DNA of 11,842 bases, taken from contig JAJXYU010000291.1 of NCBI GenBank assembly GCA_021780395.1, positions 1-11,842 of the forward strand, given 5' to 3'. How positions within the stretch are numbered: the stretch's first letter is position 1; each line of letters starts with the position of its first letter. The notes beneath the pieces are model-generated. The model was not told the origin of the DNA. It saw only the letters and a program-made list of their open reading frames with translations, and did not search any database. Positions 8,001-11,842 of the stretch are shown piece after piece. The position numbers and the translations under genes were made by a program. Source of the DNA: Pseudomonadota bacterium (GTDB lineage: Bacteria > Pseudomonadota > Gammaproteobacteria > Steroidobacterales > Steroidobacteraceae).

Positions 8001-8287
8001 TCCAGCACGAGGTCCCCGAGGACGACCTGCACCAGCTGACCGACCTGCACGGCGCCGTGAGCCAGAATGCGCGGGTGTTCGCGGATCTCGGCACGCAGGC
8101 GCCGACCGGTCCGCTGCGACGGATCGAGCAGGAGGTCGCGGCTGAGTTGAACGCGAAGCTCGCGGCCTACGGCGCGCTGCTCGCGGGCGACGTCGCCGCC
8201 TATGATCGAGCGGCGTACGCCGCGGGGGCGCCGACGCTCGCGGCCGGCAAGCCGATCGCGGTCGCGGCGCCGCCATCGATCGACTGA
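5033..8287 (+). CDS. Exported VPS10/sortilin-like beta-propeller protein with Asp-box (BNR) repeats
   Basis: The product is 1084 residues. Residues 1 to about 30 form a signal peptide (basic start, then an Ala-rich core). The LAWC stretch is not a proper lipobox because Trp precedes Cys, so a soluble exported protein is more likely than a lipoprotein. Asp-box motifs of the S/T-x-D-x-G-x-T/S-W type start near residues 81, 135, 186, 244, 294, 340, 382, 531, 598, 651 and 695. Some are degenerate: at 340 the final Trp is Val. They make one or two beta-propellers of the sortilin/VPS10 class. GLQDNSGWCG near residue 420 resembles a conserved family element. A beta-sandwich-like stretch follows (about 745-895), then an Ala/Gln-rich helical tail from about 900 that is probably coiled coil. 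Such proteins are often labelled glycosyl hydrolases, but the repeats alone do not show catalysis; binding of peptides or glycans is equally plausible. It is probably the first gene of a two-gene operon with the NylB-like hydrolase. Confidence 0.88.
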   Translation: MKSPSRSLRTAAAALAWCACAAFGATPHAQRASAEPKDVFAHLKFRNLGPAIAGGRVTAVAGVPGNPRVYYVGAAAGGVFKTTDGGLSWKAVFEHEATSSIGAIAVAPSNPNLVWVGTGEANIRNDVIPGAGIYRSTDAGKSWKRMGLADVGQIARIAIDPHDPRHVVVAALGHEWGPNPDRGIYETTDGGKTWRKSLFVDDRTGAIDVAMQPGNGEVVFAATWQAHREPWMLHDGGPGSGIWRSTDGGATWKRLTKGLPASPIGRIGLAIAPSDPERIYAVLEAPIGKGSLFVSDDLGDHWHEVTDNHALNVRGFYFTTLEVAPDDADRVYFLGFQLLESDDGGKTVRVIDQKVHVDHHALWIDPLNPKRMIQGNDGGAYLSLDGGKTWRFLDGMAIEQTYMVSADSRTPYDLCAGLQDNSGWCGPSSSLADGVVSGNDWYTVVGGDGEYVVPAPSNPDVIYADAEDGTIVRFDRRTKQTLFIMPYLHGPGYIDDLPPSQQKVRFNWTPPIAVDPHAENTVYIGGNVLLRSTDGGLDWRAISPDLTRNDKSKQRLSGGPIHYDLSGAETYDTILSIQVAPSDPEVLWVGSDDGVVSLTRDGGKHWRTVTPPGAPAWARVYQIDVSPADPGTAYLAFDAHELNDDKPYVYGTTDYGRHWRRLDAGLPANASVMVVRADPADPHLLAAGTMTGLWISRDGGSHWARLKSNLPTMPIFDLKFVRGDLVLASHGRGLWVLDHFAPVAELDPAAVPAHLALYTPRNGVEFQRWQRGEGAEPAFVTPNAPDGVMIDYSLPKKLEADAQQKALHQTPVRIRIRDAKGRLIATRYGASGSGLNRFVWDMRYDGPTPIDFEKPSVAGKRPAWERGPRGPQVLPGAYTISVTAAGRTESVQARVEADPNQPPALQAQTESLQLALETRAQADAMNRMLNRISAMQAQLAAYRHSVAEESASIDPSLQARAKTQAALVARAQALAAKLGKLKDSMYDPKVQHEVPEDDLHQLTDLHGAVSQNARVFADLGTQAPTGPLRRIEQEVAAELNAKLAAYGALLAGDVAAYDRAAYAAGAPTLAAGKPIAVAAPPSID

Positions 8288-8301
8288 GGTCGGCGCGAGG
8301 C

Positions 8302-9585
8302 ATGCTGGACGTGATGCACGGCACCCTGAGCTTCGACGGCGTCGAGTACCCGGACGCGGAGGCCTCCGACCCGGTCCGGCTCGGCTGGATGCGCGGCTCG
8401 CCGCCTCCGCCCGAGCGGCGCATCCGTTTCGAGGACGACCGGTTTCTCGAGTTTCCGCAGCTGCGCTGGAGCTTGTCGCACATGCGCGAAATCCTGCCGA
8501 CGGCACGCGTCTGGCGTGGCGATCACGCGAACGTCCGGTGGCCGGCGCCGGACCGGTCGACCGAAGCGTCGATCGACGCGCTGGAATTCGTCGATCTCGA
8601 CGGGCGGCATCGCGGGTGGCGGGATGCGCTCGCGGACACGTACACCGACGGAATCCTGGTGCTGCACCGGGGCAAGCCGGTCTACGAGCGTTACTTCGGC
8701 GCCCTCGATGCGCATCGTCCGCATGCGTGCTTTTCGATCACGAAATCCTACGCCGCGACCGTCGCCGCGACCTTGATCCACGAGGGTGCGCTCGACGAGA
8801 CCCGGACGGTGCCGTACTACCTGCCGGAAATGGCGGAGTCGGGATATCGGGACGCGACCCTGCGGCATCTGCTCGACATGCAGGCTGGCATCGCGTATTC
8901 GGAGGACTATCAGGACCCCCGGGCCGAGATCTGGGCCTATGCGCGTGCGGGCGGGCTGCGGCCGCGCCGCGCCGGCGATCCTGGACCGACGAACTATTAC
9001 GACTTCCTGGTCACGCTGCGCCAGCAGGGCGAGCATGGCCGCACCTTCGACTACAAGACGGTGAACACCGAGGTGCTCGGCTGGATCATGAAGCGCGTCA
9101 CAGGGTTCGGGCTCGCGGACACCCTGTCGCAGCGGATCTGGTCACGCATCGCCTGCGAGGAGGACGCGTACCTCGGCATCGACTCGATCGGCGTCGAGAT
9201 GAGCGGCGGCGGCCTGAACGCCTGCCTGCGCGACATCGCGCGCTTCGGCGAATTGATGCGTCGGGACGGCGACTGGAACGGTAGGGAGATCGTCCCGGCC
9301 GCCGTGGTCGCCGACATTCGCGCGGGGTCCGATCCGTCGAAGTTCCCGGCGACCGAGTACCCGCTGCTGCCGGGCTACTCGTATCGGAGCATGTGGTGGA
9401 TCGCGCACGACGCGCTCGGCACGTTCGAGGCACGCGGGATCCACGGGCAGCGCCTGTACGTCGCGCCGCGTGCGGAACTGGTGATCGCGCGCTTCGCGTC
9501 GCATCCAGTCGCGACCAGCGCGGCGAACGATCCCATCACTCTGCCCGCGTTCCGCACGCTCGCTCGGGAGCTCGCCGGGATTTGA
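8302..9585 (+). CDS. NylB-like serine hydrolase (beta-lactamase / 6-aminohexanoate-dimer hydrolase family)
   Basis: The product is 427 residues with no signal peptide, hence probably cytoplasmic. It follows the 6-aminohexanoate-dimer hydrolase (NylB) pattern closely: TYTDGILVL (113-121), the active-site S145-I-T-K148 (SxxK: nucleophile and general base), SEDY with Tyr203, the second catalytic Tyr251 in DYKTVNTEVLGW, and GIHGQRLYV near 379-387. This is the penicillin-recognising fold used by class C beta-lactamases, DD-peptidases and esterases. The position that, from memory, is Asp181 in the nylon-oligomer hydrolase aligns with Ala here (region AEIWAYARAGG), so a general esterase or amidase is likelier than nylonase activity. 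It follows the propeller gene by 14 bp and is probably co-transcribed. ATG 8302 is taken as the start; GAGG at 8286-8289 is a possible but distant ribosome site, and ATG 8314 is an alternative. Homology begins about 28 residues in, so either start fits. Confidence 0.88.
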   Translation: MLDVMHGTLSFDGVEYPDAEASDPVRLGWMRGSPPPPERRIRFEDDRFLEFPQLRWSLSHMREILPTARVWRGDHANVRWPAPDRSTEASIDALEFVDLDGRHRGWRDALADTYTDGILVLHRGKPVYERYFGALDAHRPHACFSITKSYAATVAATLIHEGALDETRTVPYYLPEMAESGYRDATLRHLLDMQAGIAYSEDYQDPRAEIWAYARAGGLRPRRAGDPGPTNYYDFLVTLRQQGEHGRTFDYKTVNTEVLGWIMKRVTGFGLADTLSQRIWSRIACEEDAYLGIDSIGVEMSGGGLNACLRDIARFGELMRRDGDWNGREIVPAAVVADIRAGSDPSKFPATEYPLLPGYSYRSMWWIAHDALGTFEARGIHGQRLYVAPRAELVIARFASHPVATSAANDPITLPAFRTLARELAGI

Positions 9586-9611
9586 ACGCGCGCCGGACCA
9601 CCAACCCCGGT

Positions 9612-9878
9612 TCAACGCAACTGGCTGTCCTTGCTGCCGCGGCGGTTGTAGCCGCTGAACTTCGCCTCGTCGCGGTCGCGTTCCGCCTGGCACGCGACGC
9701 AGAGCCTCACGCCGGGGATCGCGGCACGGCGGGCGCCGGGGATCTCGCCGCCGCAGGACTCGCAGTGGCTGAGCGACGGCCCCGCTGGCAGACGGCTTCG
9801 CACTCGCCGCACGCCGTCCTTCACGGTCGCGTCGATCTGTTCGTTGACGGCATTGTCGCCCGCCCATCCGATCGCCAT
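9612..9878 (-). CDS. ybiI: DksA/TraR-family zinc-finger protein, YbiI type
   Basis: The product is 88 residues, exactly the length of E. coli YbiI, and alike from end to end: MAIGWAGDNAVNEQID at the start, AIPGVRLC in the middle and GYNRRGSKDSQLR at the end. A C4 zinc finger is formed by Cys39, Cys42, Cys60 and Cys63, the DksA/TraR type. The long coiled-coil arm that lets DksA reach into the RNA polymerase secondary channel is missing, so it is a short TraR-like relative; its role is not established. The frame is open further upstream, but ATG 9878 has AGGAGGG 9 nt before it and matches the family start. It is convergent with the NylB-like gene (26 bp between stops, no hairpin and T-run seen) and divergent from yajR. 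Confidence 0.93.
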   Translation of the reverse strand: MAIGWAGDNAVNEQIDATVKDGVRRVRSRLPAGPSLSHCESCGGEIPGARRAAIPGVRLCVACQAERDRDEAKFSGYNRRGSKDSQLR

Positions 9879-9887
9879 CGGCCGAAT

Positions 9888-9894
9888 CCCTCCT
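9888..9894 (-). promoter_or_regulatory. Ribosome binding site of ybiI
   Basis: AGGAGGG on the minus strand, 9 nt before ATG 9878, is the strongest Shine-Dalgarno in the window. It rules out the longer in-frame start at 9962. Confidence 0.7.
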
Positions 9895-10063
9895 GTTCGC
9901 TGCACGACGATCCGCCTGCGAACCGACTTGTTGGGCCACGGTCGCGGCGATTCAAGTATCACCGCACGCGACGCCCCGATGCAACCGCGCGGGGAACTTC
10001 GGGCCGTGCCCCCGGCCTAAGAGTGCGTTCGCGCAACCCGGCGCAATCCCTGAGTCCCTCATC
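9895..10063. other. Divergent intergenic region ybiI / yajR
   Basis: This region must hold promoters for both genes, but no well-spaced -35/-10 pair stands out on either strand. The only clear structure is a 5-bp GC stem, GGCCG (10002-10006) with CGGCC (10013-10017), around a 6-base loop. It is followed by TAAGAG, a poor -10 candidate. No good Shine-Dalgarno precedes ATG 10064, so yajR may be translated from a weak or leader-poor start. Confidence 0.3.
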
Positions 10064-11413
10064 ATGACCCGACCGGAATACCGCGCCGCGTTCTCGCTCG
10101 CGGCCGTCTTTTCGTTGCGGCTGCTGGGCTTGTTCATGATCTATCCGGTGTTCGCCGCGTACGCGCGCGGACTCGTCGGCGCGACGCCGTCCACGATCGG
10201 CCTCGCGCTCGGGATCTACGGCCTCAGCCAGGGTCTGCTGCAGATTCCGTTCGGCATGCTGTCCGACCGGGTCGGCCGCAAGCCGATGATCGTCCTGGGG
10301 CTGCTGATATTCGCGGCCGGCAGCGCGATCGCCGCGCGCGCGACGACGATCGATGGCGTCGTGCTCGGCCGGGTGCTGCAGGGCGCCGGCGCGGTCGGCG
10401 CGGTGATCCTCGCGCTGGTCGCGGATCTCACCCGCGAGGAGAACCGCACGAAGGCGATGGCGATGGTCGGGATCACGATCGGCTTCTCGTTCATGCTCGC
10501 GCTGGTGACCGGGCCGGTCGTCGCCGGTATCGCCGGCGTTCCGGGCATCTTCTGGCTGATGGTCGCGCTCGCGCTGCTCGGCATCGCCGTGGTGCTGTTC
10601 GTCGTTCCGACGCCGGTCGACTCGCACCTGCACCGCGATGCCGAAACGGTGCCCGGGATGCTGCGGTCGGTGTTGCAAAATCCCGACTTGTTGCGCTTCG
10701 ATTTCGGAATCTTCGCGTTGCACGCGATCCTGACCGCGAGCTTTCTGGTGATTCCCGCCCTGCTGCATGCGCAGCTGCGGGTCGACAGCCGCGATCAATG
10801 GATCGTGTACCTGCCCGTGCTCCTGGTGTCGGTCGCGGTGATGATCCCGGCGATCGTGATCGCCGAGAAGCGGCGGCGCATGAAGGAAGTGTTCATCGGC
10901 GCGGTCGCCGCGATCGTGGTGAGCCAGCTGCTGCTGCTGCGCGCCGGGCACAGCGTCGCGGTGCTCCTCGGCGCGGTCACGCTGTTCTTCGCCGCGTTCA
11001 ACGTCCTCGAGGCGAGCCTGCCGTCGCTGATCACCAAGACCGCGCCTGCGGCCGCGAAGGGCACCGCGACCGGGATCTACTCGAGCTCGCAATTCCTCGG
11101 AATATTCTTCGGCGGCGTCGCCGGCGGCTGGATCCACCAGCTCGCCCACGCGAACGGCGTGTTCGTGGGCTCCGCGGCGATCGCGGTCGTCTGGCTGCTG
11201 GTCGCCGCGACGATGCGGCGACCGAGCCACCTGACGACTCGGATCCTGCGCATCCCGGGCACTGGAGCGATCGACGAACGCGGCCTCGGCGAACGTTTGC
11301 GGACGGTGGCGGGCGTCGCCGACGTCGCGGTCGTCGCGGCCGAGCGGGTCGCGTACCTCAAGGTCGACTCACGCACCTACGACGCGAACCGCGCGCAGAC
11401 GATCGCCGGCTAG
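10064..11413 (+). CDS. yajR: MFS transporter with C-terminal YAM domain, YajR type
   Basis: The product is 449 residues; E. coli YajR is 454. Twelve membrane helices fill roughly residues 10-380. MFS motif A is G64-M-L-S-D-R-V-G-R-K73 between helices 2 and 3, and LGRVLQGAGA (101-110) is the conserved helix-4 element. Strong family matches include DLTREENRTKAMA (121-133), the central KRRRMKEVF stretch, FNVLEASLPSLITK and KGTATGIYSSSQFLG. After helix 12, residues from about 386 form a small ferredoxin-like YAM domain (ILRIPG ... VAYLKVDS), typical of YajR and absent from most MFS proteins. Export by proton antiport is inferred from the family; the substrate is unknown. The start agrees with the E. 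coli protein, although no clear ribosome site is seen. It is divergent from ybiI and convergent with the next gene. Confidence 0.93.
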   Translation: MTRPEYRAAFSLAAVFSLRLLGLFMIYPVFAAYARGLVGATPSTIGLALGIYGLSQGLLQIPFGMLSDRVGRKPMIVLGLLIFAAGSAIAARATTIDGVVLGRVLQGAGAVGAVILALVADLTREENRTKAMAMVGITIGFSFMLALVTGPVVAGIAGVPGIFWLMVALALLGIAVVLFVVPTPVDSHLHRDAETVPGMLRSVLQNPDLLRFDFGIFALHAILTASFLVIPALLHAQLRVDSRDQWIVYLPVLLVSVAVMIPAIVIAEKRRRMKEVFIGAVAAIVVSQLLLLRAGHSVAVLLGAVTLFFAAFNVLEASLPSLITKTAPAAAKGTATGIYSSSQFLGIFFGGVAGGWIHQLAHANGVFVGSAAIAVVWLLVAATMRRPSHLTTRILRIPGTGAIDERGLGERLRTVAGVADVAVVAAERVAYLKVDSRTYDANRAQTIAG

Positions 11414-11419
11414 CGATCG
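11400..11419. terminator. Inverted repeat spanning the yajR stop codon, weak terminator candidate
   Basis: CGATCGC (11400-11406) and GCGATCG (11413-11419) form a 7-bp perfect stem around a 6-base loop that includes part of the TAG stop. No T-run follows on either strand, so intrinsic termination is doubtful. It sits between two convergent genes, where a shared terminator would be useful. Confidence 0.2.
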
Positions 11420-11444
11420 CGGAACGGCCTCGGCCGCGGCGCGC

Positions 11445-11842
11445 TCACAGCGCGTTGAACAAGCTGCCGACGAGGTCGCTCGCGAGACCGAACCCGGCGC
11501 CCATGCCGAGCCCCGACATCACGTTGCCCATGAAGCCGCCACCGCCGCCCGACGCATAGGGTTGGGCGCTCCAGCCGCGCGGCTGCATCGTCGCCTGCGG
11601 CATCGACTCCACGTGGCTCTCGAGCGCATGGATGTACTGCGCCATCTGCTCGATCAGCGCGCTCGTCGTCTGGTTCTGCTTCTGCACCGCGAGCGCGGCC
11701 TCACGCAGATCGAGCACCAGCTCCCGCGCGAGGGTCTGATCCGTGACCTTGGTCTGCAGCTTGTCGGCCAACCCCTTGATCCCCTGCGCGACCTGGTCCG
11801 CCTGGGTCTGCAGCTGGATCGCCTGATTCTCGGCGGTCTGAT
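11445..11842 (-). CDS. Unrecognised coiled-coil, glycine-rich protein, C-terminal part
   Basis: The frame ends at TGA 11447-11445 and stays open to the right edge, so about 131 C-terminal residues are visible and the start lies outside. Visible order: a Gln/Ala/Leu-rich amphipathic helix (NQAIQLQTQADQVAQG) continuing through about 75 residues with heptad-like spacing, probably coiled coil; a short Pro/Met linker with RGWSAQPYASGGGGG; then a hydrophobic glycine-zipper-like tail (FMGNVMSGLGMGAGFGLASD ending VGSLFNAL) that could insert in a membrane or pack helices together. A TTG at 11771 is an internal codon, not a convincing start. The helix-linker-Gly-rich tail layout loosely recalls DUF2076-type proteins, but I see no decisive match, so no function is given. 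It is convergent with yajR, 31 bp between stops. Confidence 0.7.
   Translation of the reverse strand, partial: QTAENQAIQLQTQADQVAQGIKGLADKLQTKVTDQTLARELVLDLREAALAVQKQNQTTSALIEQMAQYIHALESHVESMPQATMQPRGWSAQPYASGGGGGFMGNVMSGLGMGAGFGLASDLVGSLFNAL

Noticed and set aside
5000..8506. A 1168-residue minus-strand open frame opposite the propeller gene
   Set aside because: In GC-rich DNA stops are rare in antisense frames. The translation is Arg/Val/His-rich with no domain, while the plus strand has eleven regular repeats.
9586..9611. Terminator between the NylB-like gene and ybiI
   Set aside because: The 26-bp gap has no convincing stem followed by a T-run on either strand.
9959..11230. A 423-residue minus-strand open frame opposite yajR
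   Set aside because: It is His/Arg/Asp/Gln-rich low-complexity translation, an antisense shadow of a hydrophobic membrane protein.
1..11842. Mobile elements, CRISPR arrays, tRNA or rRNA genes, defence or biosynthetic clusters
   Set aside because: No transposase, integrase, direct-repeat array, tRNA-like fold or cluster of linked unknown genes was seen.

Overview
This is a GC-rich stretch of a bacterial chromosome (about 70% GC by eye, not computed). It is dense with ordinary genes. The organism is most likely a proteobacterium, probably a high-GC gammaproteobacterium. Three genes match Escherichia coli housekeeping families almost end to end: YbiI (same 88-residue length), YajR (including its C-terminal domain) and YffB. 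No phage, plasmid, insertion sequence, CRISPR array, tRNA or rRNA is visible, and base composition looks even throughout.

Layout. Positions 2-589 (+) hold the C-terminal part of a trimethylamine methyltransferase (MttB)-family protein that begins before the window. It meets, tail to tail, a remnant of a DUF2817 (M14-like metallopeptidase) gene at 586-1053 (-). That remnant lacks both ends and looks like a pseudogene. Positions 1174-3846 (+) encode an exported two-domain M16 zinc protease. Its end overlaps the end of a convergent Spx/ArsC-family (YffB-like) gene at 3824-4198 (-). A 142-bp divergent intergenic region with strong hairpin potential separates that gene from a TerC-family membrane protein at 4341-4937 (+). 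Next come a candidate promoter and a probable two-gene operon. Its first gene is a large exported beta-propeller protein with eleven Asp-box-like repeats (5033-8287). Its second is a NylB-like serine hydrolase of the beta-lactamase fold (8302-9585). A YbiI-type zinc-finger protein follows (9612-9878, -), then a divergent YajR-type MFS transporter (10064-11413, +). The last feature is the C-terminal part of an unrecognised coiled-coil, glycine-rich protein (11445-11842, -) that runs off the right edge.

How the genes relate. Most are single transcription units pointing in different directions, so there is little sign of one pathway. The exceptions are the propeller and NylB-like genes (14-bp gap) and, loosely, a theme of envelope and export functions: a secreted protease, a secreted propeller, a probable metal exporter and an MFS exporter. 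I did not find a convincing new multi-gene system. The items most worth a second look are the DUF2817 remnant, the propeller/NylB-like pair, the hairpin-rich leader of the TerC gene, the CxxC site in the YffB-like protein and the unidentified protein at the right edge.
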